64,000 nt of DNA, from assembly GCF_040438925.1 (NCBI RefSeq), contig NZ_CP159258.1, positions 248,001-312,000 on the forward strand. The letters run 5' to 3'. Of the stretch, positions 39,553-50,196 are shown piece by piece. The notes under the pieces are model-generated. The model searched no databases. It saw only the letters and a list, made by a program, of their open reading frames with translations, and was not told the DNA's origin. How positions within the stretch are numbered: the first letter of the stretch is position 1; each line of letters starts with the position of its first letter. The stretch is from Pseudomonas sp. MYb327. Lineage in GTDB: Bacteria > Pseudomonadota > Gammaproteobacteria > Pseudomonadales > Pseudomonadaceae. The position numbers were made by a program, and so were the translations under genes.

Positions 39553-39584
39553 GTCTTAACAGTACTGCCGGTGTTACACCCTGA

Positions 39585-40883
39585 TTACAGGATGCTCAGC
39601 GGGTACTCGACAATCAGACGCACGTCGTTGTTGTCCGCAGTGTAGTCAGCGTTGTAAGCACCGTTTGCACGGTAGATTGCGCTACGCAGACGGAAAGACA
39701 GGTCTTTTGCCGGACCTTCTTGCAGCACGTACTTGGTTTCGAAGTTGAACTCGTGTTCCTTACCTTCGGTGCCTTCGGACGTTTCGATGTTGTCACCGTA
39801 TACGTAGCGAGTCATGAAGCTCAGACCAGGTACGCCGTAGGTGGCCATGTTCAGGTCGTAGCGAGCCTGCCAGGATTTCTCTTCCACACCGATGAAGTCG
39901 GAGATCTGGATGGAGTTGGATACGAAGATGGCACTGCCACCGTCAACACCGTACAGGTAGTTGGTGTCGCCGGACGAACGCTGGAACGCGAGGGTGAACT
40001 TGTGCGCGCCCAGGCTGTAGGCAGCTGCAAGGCTCCACAGTTTGTTGTCAAGCTCGCCGTACAGCGCCTGACCCTGATCTTTGGTGCGATAGGCGTTCAG
40101 GTCGAAGTTCAGCGACTGATCGTCATTGATCGGCAGGGTGTAGTTGGCGTTGATGTATTGCTTCTTGAAGTAGTCGTCAACGTCGGACGCAGCAACACCA
40201 GCAACGAAGTTATCGGTGAACTGATAGGTTGCGCCAGCGATATTGGCGGAGGTCAGGCCTGGGGTGTGCTTACCGTTGATGGTGTCTTTGCCCATGCCGG
40301 TTTGCGAGCTCATCGCAGTGAAATGGCCGGCGCTGAGTTCCAGGCCTTTGATTTCTTTGCTGGTGAGCAAGGTGCCTTCGGCGACTTCTGGCAGCAAACG
40401 GCTGTCATCGGTGGCGAATACTGGGCTGGCAACGAATTGACGACCGTACTTCAGAGTGGTGTCGGAGAGGCGGACTTTAACGGCACCGCCGGTCTTACCC
40501 TGGCTTTTTTCCGGGTTGCCATCGCTATCGGTGGCGAACAAACCGTTACCGGCACGACCTGAACCGCCGTCCAGCTTGACGGTGCCCATGGCCATGGCGT
40601 CGAGGCCGAATCCAACAATCCCTTGGGTGAAGCCCGATTCGTAGGTCAGCAACTGGCTGATACCGGTATCCTGACGATAGCCGCTTTTGAAGCCGCCAGC
40701 ACCGTCGCTAATATTACCGGCGCCATTACGGAAATCGCGGTTCATGTATTCCAGACGTGTTTTGAGTTTCAGGCTCGAGTCTTCGATGAAACCCTTGGAT
40801 TCGTCTTGGGAAGACGCTACTGCGAACTGCGAGGTACCAGCTGCAACAGCCAGTGCGATCATGCTCCACTTCATCACGCGCAT
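39585..40883 (-). CDS. OprD family outer-membrane porin
   Basis: 432 residues. A signal peptide (MRVMKWSMIALAVAAGTSQFAVA) is cleaved near residue 23, and the mature protein is an 18-strand OprD/Occ barrel that begins GFIEDSSLKLKTRLEYMNRDF and ends RLIVEYPLSIL. Family landmarks are LKYGRQFV and the DSRLLPE region. OprD porins take up basic amino acids and other carboxylates. By synteny with HIT, slyX, dps and aspS it occupies the place of P. aeruginosa oprD (PA0958, from memory); the substrate is not readable from sequence. CAAAGGAG precedes the ATG. Confidence 0.94.
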   Translation of the reverse strand: MRVMKWSMIALAVAAGTSQFAVASSQDESKGFIEDSSLKLKTRLEYMNRDFRNGAGNISDGAGGFKSGYRQDTGISQLLTYESGFTQGIVGFGLDAMAMGTVKLDGGSGRAGNGLFATDSDGNPEKSQGKTGGAVKVRLSDTTLKYGRQFVASPVFATDDSRLLPEVAEGTLLTSKEIKGLELSAGHFTAMSSQTGMGKDTINGKHTPGLTSANIAGATYQFTDNFVAGVAASDVDDYFKKQYINANYTLPINDDQSLNFDLNAYRTKDQGQALYGELDNKLWSLAAAYSLGAHKFTLAFQRSSGDTNYLYGVDGGSAIFVSNSIQISDFIGVEEKSWQARYDLNMATYGVPGLSFMTRYVYGDNIETSEGTEGKEHEFNFETKYVLQEGPAKDLSFRLRSAIYRANGAYNADYTADNNDVRLIVEYPLSIL

Positions 40884-40961
40884 CGTGATTTGCTCCTTTG
40901 GTTTTTAGAAGAGTACTGCCGTCCCACCTGTTTTATTATCTGGGCGGCTCTTTCTTTTTGT

Positions 40962-40988
40962 GTCGGCGCAAACTTATATCACGCCGAC
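40962..40988. promoter_or_regulatory. Inverted repeat in the oprD upstream region
   Basis: GTCGGCG / CGCCGAC arms separated by 13 AT-rich bases, about 80-105 bases ahead of the oprD ATG. It could be an operator or a leader hairpin; no regulator is assigned. Confidence 0.35.
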
Positions 40989-41313
40989 AATGTTGGCGAT
41001 ACTTGCACATCTAACCTTTCAGCTTCTTTACGACCCTGTCGCTAACAGCTTGCTAGATGTCGCAAATTTACAGCCCCGATGCAACCGGAGTGACAACTTT
41101 AGTGCTGTTTTCCTGGGGGCTAGCATCGGTAAAAAGAGTCCCTGGTGAAACGTTTGAATCTCCATTGGGCTACCCTGCCACTGTTTTTTTTGTCTAGAAG
41201 GTTCCGCTTCCAGCGGTGCCTTATAGACGATGTGGGTGTGAATGCAACAAGCGTGCACAAATCAAAGTTTTACCCGTATTTTTTTTTAAGAGCTGTCTGA
41301 TACCGTAAAAACC

Positions 41314-41370
41314 TCATAAAACCGGGGGTCTCATGCTTCTGCCGTTCAGGGTTGACGCGATGGTTTGCAT
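41314..41370 (-). CDS. Candidate 18-residue small ORF upstream of oprD
   Basis: ATG 41370 is preceded by a full AAGGAGGT Shine-Dalgarno (41378-41385) at 7-base spacing, one of the strongest in the window. The ORF reads MQTIASTLNGRSMRPPVL and stops at 41314. It could be a leader peptide or a small protein. It is on the oprD strand, 430 bases upstream, so a link to oprD is possible but not shown. Confidence 0.4.
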   Translation of the reverse strand: MQTIASTLNGRSMRPPVL

Positions 41371-41795
41371 CGTGTTGACCTCCTTGTTACCGCCCGGTGA
41401 CAACCAAAAACGTTACCGGTTCACCCCGCCAGTGAGTAATTGGCGGATATCGAAGCACTCAGCGTAGACGTGCTGTGCAGTTTTGGTGCAAAAAATTTCA
41501 ATCACTGTACTGAATTCATACAGTTCGACGTTTCTCTAGGTTTGTACGGATCGGTGTTTATCAGTCATTCCGGCGGGCTTGTTCGGGATGCTGGTCCGGT
41601 AATGGTGCGCACTGGCAAGAAATGTTTCATCTCGGGGCAGGTTGTGGGCCATTCGGCGATCCTCGAGCGGGCTTCGGCTGTGGTTCGTCGTGAAGCCAGC
41701 GACGTTCGCAGGTATGCTGCCGTCCAGTCGCTTGATGCGCGGTCCCTCGGGATGGGCGCTAAGCTGAAAATGATAACCAGGCAGGAGTGCGCGCA

Positions 41796-42221
41796 GTGTT
41801 CGCTTTAGATCCACGACTTCAACAAGACACGTTACCGATCGGCGATTTCCCGCTTTCTCGGTTGTTGTTGTCCAATGATTCGAACTACCCCTGGTTCATC
41901 CTGGTGCCACGCCGCGACGATATCAGTGAGATATTTCAGTTGGATGTCGCCGATCAGCAGCAGCTGTGGCAGGAAACAACCGCGCTGGCGGAAGTACTCA
42001 AGGACTCGTTCGACGCGGACAAGCTGAACGTCGGCGCCCTGGGTAACGTGGTCAGTCAGTTGCACATGCATGTCATCGTACGCAAACGAGAGGATGCCGC
42101 CTGGCCGGCTCCGGTCTGGGGCAAACACCCGGCCATTCCCTACAGCGCAGAGCAGGTTGCCGTTATACGCAAGCGGTTGCGTCTGGTATTGACCGAAGAT
42201 TTCACGTTTCTGGAGGGTTGA
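41796..42221 (+). CDS. HIT family protein
   Basis: 141 residues. A histidine-triad nucleotide hydrolase-like protein; the triad region reads VVSQLHMHVIVRKRED, with Gln in the first position (QxHxH) instead of His. NDSNYPWFILVPRR near the N-terminus is also family-typical. GTG 41796 is chosen, eight bases after AGGAG; the GTG at 41787 is too close. It precedes slyX by three bases. Confidence 0.9.
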   Translation: MFALDPRLQQDTLPIGDFPLSRLLLSNDSNYPWFILVPRRDDISEIFQLDVADQQQLWQETTALAEVLKDSFDADKLNVGALGNVVSQLHMHVIVRKREDAAWPAPVWGKHPAIPYSAEQVAVIRKRLRLVLTEDFTFLEG

Positions 42222-42224
42222 AAC

Positions 42225-42431
42225 ATGAGCCTGGAAGACCGCGTTACCGATTTGGAGAGTCAATTGGCGTTTCAGGATGACACCATCCAGGCGTTGAATG
42301 ATGTGTTGGCAACACAGCAACGTGTGGTTGAGCGTCTGCAACTACAGATGACCGCATTGCTCAAGCGCCAGGAAGAAATGGCCGGCCAGTTCGAATCATT
42401 CGAAGAAGAAGCGCCACCACCGCATTACTAA
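42225..42431 (+). CDS. slyX: SlyX protein
   Basis: 68 residues, almost entirely coiled coil ([28 protein letters not shown]), ending in the hallmark PPPHY. Function unknown; common in gamma-proteobacteria. It starts three bases after the HIT stop, an evident operon, and ends before a strong terminator. Confidence 0.95.
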   Translation: MSLEDRVTDLESQLAFQDDTIQALNDVLATQQRVVERLQLQMTALLKRQEEMAGQFESFEEEAPPPHY

Positions 42432-42447
42432 AATGCAGGCAATAAAA

Positions 42448-42481
42448 AACCGCGAACAGTCAGGCTGTTCGCGGTTTTTTT
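42448..42481. terminator. Terminator between slyX and the convergent cold-shock gene
   Basis: AACCGCGAACAG / CTGTTCGCGGTT perfect 12-bp stem with A-run to the left and seven T to the right, active for both strands. Confidence 0.92.
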
Positions 42482-42491
42482 ATGCCTTGAA

Positions 42492-43094
42492 TCAGCGTCG
42501 CGGCAGGGCGGCAATCACATCTTCGGCTTGCAGGCCTTTATCACGATTCATCACAGAGAACTCCACGCGCTGGCCTTCGACCAGGACGCGGTGACCTTCT
42601 CCGCGAATGGCCCGGAAATGCACGAAAATGTCGTCACCGGAGTCGCGGGAAATAAAGCCGAAGCCCTTGGAAGTGTTGAACCACTTGACGGTGCCGGTAT
42701 CGCGGTTGCTCATGTCATAGCTTGGCGAGGCGGCGGCCGGTGACGATTTGTAGAAGCTGATGGTCAGGTGCAGAACAACGGCGATCAAGGCAGCGACCAG
42801 GCTGAACAGGACGGCAGGTTGACCAGCAATGACCGGCATTGGTGCGATCAGCGTCAGGGTTTGCAGAACAACGGCGAGTATCAGCAAGGCGCTAACCAGG
42901 TTTTGCAATTGATGGCGCGTGCCTTTGTTCCAGTTGGGGATGACAGGTGCAAGGGTGAGGTTGAGCAGGCCGAACAAGGCCAGATACAGCGCATCGGGTT
43001 GTTGCAGGTAAGGTACGGCTTCGGTTCGCAGGCTAGGGATGAAGGACAGCAGCAAGGCCGCTGCGCCCATTAGCAGGTGGACGATTTTCAACAT
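42492..43094 (-). CDS. Membrane-anchored cold-shock domain protein
   Basis: 200 residues. About 110 N-terminal residues form four hydrophobic helices ([75 protein letters not shown]). A short linker follows, then a complete CspA-type domain at 133-200 with RNP1 KGFGFI and RNP2 DIFVHF. This would tether a single-stranded nucleic-acid binding domain to the inner membrane. From memory the same position in P. aeruginosa (PA0961) holds a cold-shock-annotated gene. Confidence 0.92.
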   Translation of the reverse strand: MLKIVHLLMGAAALLLSFIPSLRTEAVPYLQQPDALYLALFGLLNLTLAPVIPNWNKGTRHQLQNLVSALLILAVVLQTLTLIAPMPVIAGQPAVLFSLVAALIAVVLHLTISFYKSSPAAASPSYDMSNRDTGTVKWFNTSKGFGFISRDSGDDIFVHFRAIRGEGHRVLVEGQRVEFSVMNRDKGLQAEDVIAALPRR

Positions 43095-43405
43095 TTTGAT
43101 TAACTCACGTTAAGACGGATCACAAGGAAGAGCTGATGGGGTACGGTTCGCTTCAGAACAATAAAAGAGGCGTAGGGCACGTATCCGGTATCAGCCTATG
43201 CGCAGCGCCCGGAAAATATGGGCGCCAGCGACACGTTGTCTATTTAACAGCAAAGCTTGTGGCTACTCAAATCAAGGAGTCCAGCGGTGCATTCGGGGCG
43301 ATTTGTCGCAACCTGACGGGTAATCCAGGGCTGCAGCGTGCCAACAGGCTTGCTAGAGTGCTTCTGCACCTGTCGGATGAAATCAATCACCTTTAGGGGA
43401 AAAGC
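43095..43405. other. 311-bp divergent region upstream of dps
   Basis: Carries promoters for the divergent membrane cold-shock gene and dps. An 86-codon ORF (43136-43396) fills it and has AAGGA seven bases ahead of its ATG, but its sequence looks like non-coding composition, so it is treated as a finding, not a gene. AGGGGA precedes dps. Confidence 0.45.
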
Positions 43406-43876
43406 ATGGCAATCGATATCGGTATCAGTGAAGAGGACCGCAAATCCATCGTAGATGGGCTTTCACGTCTGCTGTCGGACACTTATGTGCTTTATTTGAA
43501 AACCCATAATTTCCATTGGAATGTCACCGGTCCCATGTTTCGGACCCTGCACTTGATGTTCGAAGAACAATATAACGAGCTGGCACTGGCGGTGGACTCC
43601 ATCGCCGAGCGAATTCGCGCCCTCGGTTTTCCTGCGCCTGGCGCCTATTCCGTTTATGCGCGTCTTTCTTCTATTAAGGAAGAGGAGGGTGTGCCGGCCG
43701 CCGAAGACATGATCAAGCAATTGGTCGAGGGTCAGGAAGCGGTGACGCGTACGGCACGCGGGATCTTTCCGCTGCTCGATAAAGTCAGTGACGAGCCTAC
43801 GGCTGACCTGCTGACCCAGCGCATGCAGGTTCATGAGAAAACCGCGTGGATGTTGCGGTCGTTGCTGGCAAATTAA
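43406..43876 (+). CDS. dps: Dps family DNA-starvation/ferritin-like protein
   Basis: 156 residues. A dodecameric iron-storage and DNA-protecting protein. Ferroxidase residues of the Dps type are visible in the N-terminal helices ([42 protein letters not shown]), with the acidic EEQY and D-x3-ER. Most similar in position to P. aeruginosa PA0962 (from memory). It likely responds to oxidative or starvation signals; no OxyR site is evident. Confidence 0.93.
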   Translation: MAIDIGISEEDRKSIVDGLSRLLSDTYVLYLKTHNFHWNVTGPMFRTLHLMFEEQYNELALAVDSIAERIRALGFPAPGAYSVYARLSSIKEEEGVPAAEDMIKQLVEGQEAVTRTARGIFPLLDKVSDEPTADLLTQRMQVHEKTAWMLRSLLAN

Positions 43877-44142
43877 GAGTCATTGGTGCGCGGGTAACGC
43901 CTTTCTGGCGTTGTTCGCGCCCTGCCTTTCCCCTCGATTTCCCCTGTTCGCCGAATGATCTTTCGCCAGTCAATGTGGGAAAAAGCCCGGACTAGGACGC
44001 TCTCCATGATCCGCCTTCTGTTGTTGGCTTATCCTACGTGGATGGTCATAAAGTCATCTGGATATAACTTTGCCCTCGCGGTTTTATAGGCCAACAGATT
44101 GCGCTTATGCAAAACCAGGGATGGCAAAGGAGTGTCAACGGT

Positions 44143-44481
44143 ATGGTTTATGAAAGCAGGCAATGCGGGGGGAGGGTCAGTCCCTACAAGGACATCAGGA
44201 TTGATCCGTTTGTCAGTGAATTCGACATGGGGTTGGCCCAGCCGCTATCCCGATCGGTGCGTTTGAACGGCTTCGCCACCTGTTTGCGACTTGAGCAGGT
44301 CTACTGGGATATTTTGGGCGAAATGGCCAGGGTCAATTGCTGCTCGGTCAGTGCGCTATTGTCCCATGTGGATCGACAAGTGCATTTGCGTCATGGCGGG
44401 GTGAAAAATTTCAGCGGGCTGGTGCGGGTCGTCTGTGTTGTGCACAGCCTTAAGGAAGAAGGATGTGTCGTGTTGGCTTAG
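44143..44481 (+). CDS. Ribbon-helix-helix (RHH_4-like) small protein
   Basis: 112 residues from ATG 44143, ten bases after AAAGGAG; the upstream ATG 44107 has no ribosome site. The middle reads LSRSVRLNGFATCLRLEQVYWDILGEMARVNCCSVSALL, the pattern of ribbon-helix-helix proteins of the RHH_4 group (beta strand RSVRLNG, then two helices). A DNA-binding regulator by family. Perfect palindromes follow immediately, one of them spanning its stop codon. Confidence 0.75.
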   Translation: MVYESRQCGGRVSPYKDIRIDPFVSEFDMGLAQPLSRSVRLNGFATCLRLEQVYWDILGEMARVNCCSVSALLSHVDRQVHLRHGGVKNFSGLVRVVCVVHSLKEEGCVVLA

Positions 44482-44534
44482 CTAAGCCAGTAAAAGAGCG
44501 GAGTATCAGTCTGTGCAGTCTAACGGCTGCACAG
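44474..44534. promoter_or_regulatory. Two palindromes between the RHH gene and fmdB
   Basis: A perfect 16-base palindrome TGGCTTAGCTAAGCCA (44474-44489) covers the RHH stop codon, and 21 bases on an 8-bp inverted repeat CTGTGCAG / CTGCACAG occupies 44511-44534, overlapping where the -35 of the fmdB promoter would lie. Either may be an operator or a terminator stem; neither has a T-run. Confidence 0.4.
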
Positions 44535-44549
44535 GCTGCATTTAATGGA

Positions 44550-44555
44550 TATAAT
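44550..44555 (+). promoter_or_regulatory. Candidate sigma-70 -10 (TATAAT) for fmdB/aspS
   Basis: A consensus TATAAT at 44550-44555, 62 bases before the fmdB ATG. The -35 at 17-base spacing is poor and falls inside the 44527-44534 palindrome arm, which hints at regulation. Confidence 0.45.
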
Positions 44556-44616
44556 CCCGCTCTTTGCCGCAAAACCCAGCGTGTGCGGTAGCAATCTGAT
44601 CGCCGAGACAACCCCC

Positions 44617-44838
44617 ATGCCGATGTACGATTATCAATGTGCTTCCTGTGGTCATCAGTTGGAAGCCATTCAAAAGATCAGCGATGCACCGCTGGTCGAC
44701 TGCCCTGCGTGCCAGGCGCCAGAGCTTAAGAAGATGTTGTCCATGCCAGGTTTCCGCCTCAGCGGCAGCGGCTGGTACGAGACCGATTTCAAGACCGGTT
44801 CGAAGAAGAACCTGGCCGGCGGCGACAAAGCTGACTAG
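44617..44838 (+). CDS. FmdB family zinc-ribbon protein
   Basis: 73 residues from ATG 44617 (MPMYDYQCASCGHQLEAIQ); the ORF extends upstream through the promoter. Two CxxC pairs (CASCG, CPACQ) form a zinc ribbon, followed by FRLSGSGWYETDFKTG, the standard FmdB ending. Function unknown; the family is often next to aspS, as here. Confidence 0.93.
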   Translation: MPMYDYQCASCGHQLEAIQKISDAPLVDCPACQAPELKKMLSMPGFRLSGSGWYETDFKTGSKKNLAGGDKAD

Positions 44839-44949
44839 GGTCGAAAGTCTGAACTGAACGACACGCGTGAGTTCTTGCATCATCGGCCATCTGGTTCATG
44901 TGCAAGACCTCCAACCGAATTTCGAATTACGAGAAGTGAAACCACGACC

Positions 44950-46725
<1,776 letters not shown>

Positions 46726-46735
46726 GGCTGACCTG

Positions 46736-46768
46736 AAAGGGCGCATCTGAGGATGCGCCCTTTCTTTA
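46736..46768 (+). terminator. Terminator after aspS
   Basis: AAAGGGCGCATC / GATGCGCCCTTT perfect 12-bp stem with 4-base loop and T-rich tail. Confidence 0.88.
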
Positions 46769-46854
46769 TAGATGGAACAGGTCGATATTTTTGTTTGCTG
46801 GCCGGCGCGATACCGCGTGGCGGGCAATGTTTCAAAGAGAATTCGGAGCGAGTT

Positions 46855-47601
46855 ATGGCAGGTCATTCCAAGTGGGCGAACATCAAGCACCGCAAAGAAC
46901 GTCAGGATGCCAAGAGAGGCAAGATCTTCACCAAGTGGATTCGTGAGCTGACCGTCGCTGCCCGTCAGGGAGGTGGTGATCCGGGCTCCAATCCGCGTCT
47001 GCGTCTGGCCCTGGACAAGGCTTTGGGCGCGAACATGAGTCGCGACATCATTGATCGCGCCATTGCCCGCGGTACCGGCGCTGCCGACACTGACGATGTG
47101 GTCGAACTGACCTACGAAGGTTACGGCCCGGGTGGCGTGGCGGTGATGGTCGAGTGCATGACCGACAACCGCAATCGCACCGCAGCGGCTGTCCGTCACG
47201 CGTTCAGCAAGTGCGGCGGCAACCTCGGTACCGACGGTTCTGTGGCCTACCTGTTTGAGCGCAAGGGGCAGATTTCCTTCGCGGCCGGTGTCGATGAAGA
47301 CGCGTTGATGGAAGCGGCCATGGAAGCCGACGCCGATGACGTAGTGACTAACGAAGATGGCTCCATCGACGTATTCACTTCGTTTGCCGGTTTCTATTCC
47401 GTGCGTAATGCTCTGGAAACGGCGGGTTTCAAGGGTGATGATGCGGAAATCGTCATGCTGCCGACCACCAGCGCCGAGCTGGATCTGGAAGGCGCAGAAA
47501 AGGTCCTCAAGCTGATCGACATGCTCGAAGATCTGGATGACGTGCAGAACGTCTACTCCAATGCGGATATTCCGGAGTCGGTCGCCGCACAGCTCGGTTA
47601 A
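46855..47601 (+). CDS. pmpR: YebC/PmpR family transcriptional regulator
   Basis: 248 residues. The family start [28 protein letters not shown] is exact, and the downstream acidic domains ([23 protein letters not shown]) follow. YebC/TACO1 proteins have been described both as transcription regulators (PmpR represses pqsR in P. aeruginosa) and as ribosome factors that relieve stalling. It stands between aspS and ruvC as in other Pseudomonas. Confidence 0.96.
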   Translation: MAGHSKWANIKHRKERQDAKRGKIFTKWIRELTVAARQGGGDPGSNPRLRLALDKALGANMSRDIIDRAIARGTGAADTDDVVELTYEGYGPGGVAVMVECMTDNRNRTAAAVRHAFSKCGGNLGTDGSVAYLFERKGQISFAAGVDEDALMEAAMEADADDVVTNEDGSIDVFTSFAGFYSVRNALETAGFKGDDAEIVMLPTTSAELDLEGAEKVLKLIDMLEDLDDVQNVYSNADIPESVAAQLG

Positions 47602-47618
47602 GGGCGAGTAGGATTCAT

Positions 47619-47708
47619 TGTGGGAGCGAGCCTGCTCGCGATAGCGGTTTTTCAGGCAACATCGTTGCCGATTATGAAACCGCTATCGCGGGCAGGCTCG
47701 CTCCCACA
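47619..47708. repeat. REP doublet (REPIN), GAGCGAGCCTGCTCGC subtype
   Basis: Nearly perfect 35-base inverted arms from TGTGGGAGCGAGCCTG to CAGGCTCGCTCCCACA, extending through CGCGATAGCGGTTT / AAACCGCTATCGCG. It lies between pmpR and ruvC. Confidence 0.92.
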
Positions 47709-47758
47709 TTTGTTATTCGCTGTATTGAATATCGTGCTTTTACTTAGCCGCAGGCGTT

Positions 47759-48283
47759 ATGACTTTAATTCTAGGTATCGACCCCGGTTCGCGCATTACC
47801 GGTTATGGCGTGGTACGCGATACCGGTCGTGGCTGTGTCTACGTGGCATCGGGCTGCATCCGCACGGGTTCCGGCGAGTTGCATGAACGCTTGCAGATCG
47901 TCTATCGCGGCGTTCGCGAAGTCATCCAGACCTATGGCCCGGTGACGATGGGCATCGAAAAAGTCTTCATGGCGCGCAATGCCGACTCGGCGTTGAAGCT
48001 CGGCCAGGCTCGCGGCGCGGCTATCGTCGCCGGTGCAGAAGAAAACCTGGAAATTGCCGAGTACACCGCGACCCAGGTCAAGCAAGCGGTGACCGGAACC
48101 GGTGGCGCGAACAAGGAGCAGGTACAAATGATGGTCATGCATATGCTGAAGTTGACCAGCAAGCCGCAAATCGATGCCTCGGACGCCCTGGCCATCGCTA
48201 TTTGCCATGCGCACACCCGATCCAGCCTGTTGCCACATGGCTTGGGCACCGCACGCAGTCGTGGCGGGCGCCTGCGTCTCTGA
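47759..48283 (+). CDS. ruvC: Holliday junction resolvase RuvC
   Basis: 174 residues. RNase H-fold nuclease that cuts Holliday junctions. Catalytic acidic residues are visible in [14 protein letters not shown] (Asp7), [23 protein letters not shown] (Glu) and the C-terminal [12 protein letters not shown] (Asp pair). ATG 47759 is the start. Confidence 0.98.
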   Translation: MTLILGIDPGSRITGYGVVRDTGRGCVYVASGCIRTGSGELHERLQIVYRGVREVIQTYGPVTMGIEKVFMARNADSALKLGQARGAAIVAGAEENLEIAEYTATQVKQAVTGTGGANKEQVQMMVMHMLKLTSKPQIDASDALAIAICHAHTRSSLLPHGLGTARSRGGRLRL

Positions 48284-48398
48284 TAGCATCAGCAGTCAAT
48301 TTTAGGGAATGAGGCTTTTGCGCCTGGGTTGTCGGCGCAAATCCCTTGTTGCCGTCAGACGCCAGCAACGATCTGGCCAACGCTCAAGGATCTGAAAC

Positions 48399-49007
48399 GT
48401 GATTGGACGCTTGCGCGGCACATTGGCTGAGAAACAGCCGCCGCACCTGATACTCGATGTAAACGGTCTGGGGTATGAGCTGGAAGTGCCCATGACCACG
48501 CTTTATCGTCTGCCGTCGGTCGGTGAACCGCTGACGCTGCACACCCATTTGGTTGTACGCGAAGACGCACAGTTACTCTATGGTTTCGTCGGCAAGCGTG
48601 AGCGAGACTTTTTTCGCGAGTTGATCCGTCTCAATGGTGTGGGGCCGAAATTGGCCCTGGCCTTGATGTCGAGCCTGGAAGTCGACGAGTTGGTCCGTTG
48701 CGTGCAGTCCCAGGATACTTCGGCACTGACCAAGGTGCCGGGCGTGGGCAAGAAAACCGCCGAGCGCCTGTTGGTTGAACTCAAGGATCGCTTCAAGGCT
48801 TGGGAAACCGTTCCGGCCATGTTTGCCCTGGTGCCGAATCAGCCTGATGGACCCGCTCCGGTGAACACCGCCGAAAACGACGCGGTCAGCGCGCTGATTT
48901 CCCTGGGTTACAAACCGCAGGAAGCCAGCAAGGCGATTTCCGCGATCAAGGAGAAAGGTTTGAGCAGCGAAGACCTGATTCGTCGTGCCCTGAAGGGAAT
49001 GATCTAA
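48399..49007 (+). CDS. ruvA: Holliday junction DNA helicase subunit RuvA
   Basis: 202 residues from GTG 48399 ([31 protein letters not shown]). OB fold, two helix-hairpin-helix motifs ([16 protein letters not shown] and [22 protein letters not shown]) and the C-terminal RuvB-contacting domain ([20 protein letters not shown]). Its TAA is directly followed by the ruvB GTG. Confidence 0.98.
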   Translation: MIGRLRGTLAEKQPPHLILDVNGLGYELEVPMTTLYRLPSVGEPLTLHTHLVVREDAQLLYGFVGKRERDFFRELIRLNGVGPKLALALMSSLEVDELVRCVQSQDTSALTKVPGVGKKTAERLLVELKDRFKAWETVPAMFALVPNQPDGPAPVNTAENDAVSALISLGYKPQEASKAISAIKEKGLSSEDLIRRALKGMI

Positions 49008-50069
49008 GTGATTGAAGCTGATCGTCTGATCGCCGCCACGGGTGCCCCTCGTGAGCGCGAGGAAGTCCAGGACCGGGCGATACGTCCTGTCAGCCTGGCC
49101 GAATACATCGGTCAGCCGACCGTACGCGAGCAGATGGAGTTGTTCATCCAGGCCGCTCGTGGGCGTAGCGAGTCGCTGGACCACACGTTGATTTTCGGTC
49201 CGCCGGGTCTTGGTAAAACCACCCTGGCCAACATCATCGCCCAGGAAATGGGGGTCTCGATCAAGAGCACCTCGGGCCCGGTTCTCGAACGCCCGGGTGA
49301 TCTCGCGGCGCTGCTGACCAACCTGGAACCCCATGACGTGCTGTTCATCGACGAGATCCATCGGCTGTCGCCGATAGTCGAAGAAGTCCTGTACCCGGCG
49401 ATGGAGGATTTCCAGCTCGACATCATGATCGGCGAAGGGCCGGCCGCGCGTTCGATCAAGCTGGATCTGCCGCCGTTCACCCTGGTTGGCGCCACCACAC
49501 GTGCCGGCATGCTGACCAATCCGCTGCGTGACCGTTTCGGCATCGTCCAGCGCCTGGAGTTCTACAGCACCGCCGACCTGGCGACGATTGTCAGTCGATC
49601 GGCGAATATCCTCGGTTTGCCGCTGGATCCGGAAGGCGCCTTCGAAATCGCCCGTCGTGCCCGCGGTACCCCGCGAATCGCCAACCGCCTGCTGCGTCGG
49701 GTGCGGGATTTCGCCGAAGTTCGCGCCAAAGGTCATATCACCAAGCCGATTGCCGACCTGGCTTTGAATTTGCTCGATGTCGACGAGCGTGGCTTCGATC
49801 ATCAGGATCGGCGTCTGTTGCTGACCATGATCGAGAAGTTCGATGGCGGGCCGGTCGGGGTCGACAGCCTCGCCGCAGCCATCAGTGAAGAGCGCCACAC
49901 CATTGAAGACGTGCTGGAGCCGTATCTGATCCAGCAGGGCTACATCATGCGCACCCCGCGGGGGCGGGTGGTAACCCGGCATGCGTATCTGCACTTCGGC
50001 TTAAACATTCCGTCACGATTGGGCGAAATGCCCGTAGTAGACGAGTTCCTTGATGCCGTGGACGATTAA
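49008..50069 (+). CDS. ruvB: Holliday junction DNA helicase subunit RuvB
   Basis: 353 residues. AAA+ motor of branch migration: Walker [16 protein letters not shown], Walker [17 protein letters not shown], sensor 1 [20 protein letters not shown], and a winged-helix C-terminal domain ([16 protein letters not shown]). GTG 49008 abuts the ruvA stop. Confidence 0.98.
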   Translation: MIEADRLIAATGAPREREEVQDRAIRPVSLAEYIGQPTVREQMELFIQAARGRSESLDHTLIFGPPGLGKTTLANIIAQEMGVSIKSTSGPVLERPGDLAALLTNLEPHDVLFIDEIHRLSPIVEEVLYPAMEDFQLDIMIGEGPAARSIKLDLPPFTLVGATTRAGMLTNPLRDRFGIVQRLEFYSTADLATIVSRSANILGLPLDPEGAFEIARRARGTPRIANRLLRRVRDFAEVRAKGHITKPIADLALNLLDVDERGFDHQDRRLLLTMIEKFDGGPVGVDSLAAAISEERHTIEDVLEPYLIQQGYIMRTPRGRVVTRHAYLHFGLNIPSRLGEMPVVDEFLDAVDD

Positions 50070-50196
50070 TTAACTTTGCGTGCTGATTTTTTCGGGCAAT
50101 GTGTGGTCCCAGGACCGTACTTTTGCGCGAAAGCCGCAGAACATCGAAAAACAGTTGCCTGGCCGGATTGGCAACCTGAGGAGTAAGCACTAGAGT

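Larger units (their letters stand above)
40884..41795. other. 912-bp region without a recognised gene, oprD to HIT
   Basis: Contains the oprD promoter region with its inverted repeat, a T-rich tract at about 41180-41290, and an 18-codon minus-strand ORF at 41314-41370 with an excellent ribosome site. The right third (41440-41790) has overlapping ORFs on both strands without ribosome sites, which I take as chance. It carries promoters for the divergent oprD and HIT genes and is the most likely place for an unannotated small RNA or leader. Confidence 0.5.

Noticed and set aside
41440..41808. 122-codon plus-strand ORF and an overlapping 92-codon minus-strand ORF (41536-41814) ahead of the HIT gene
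   Set aside because: Neither has a ribosome site or any recognisable sequence feature, and the first overlaps the HIT start in another frame.
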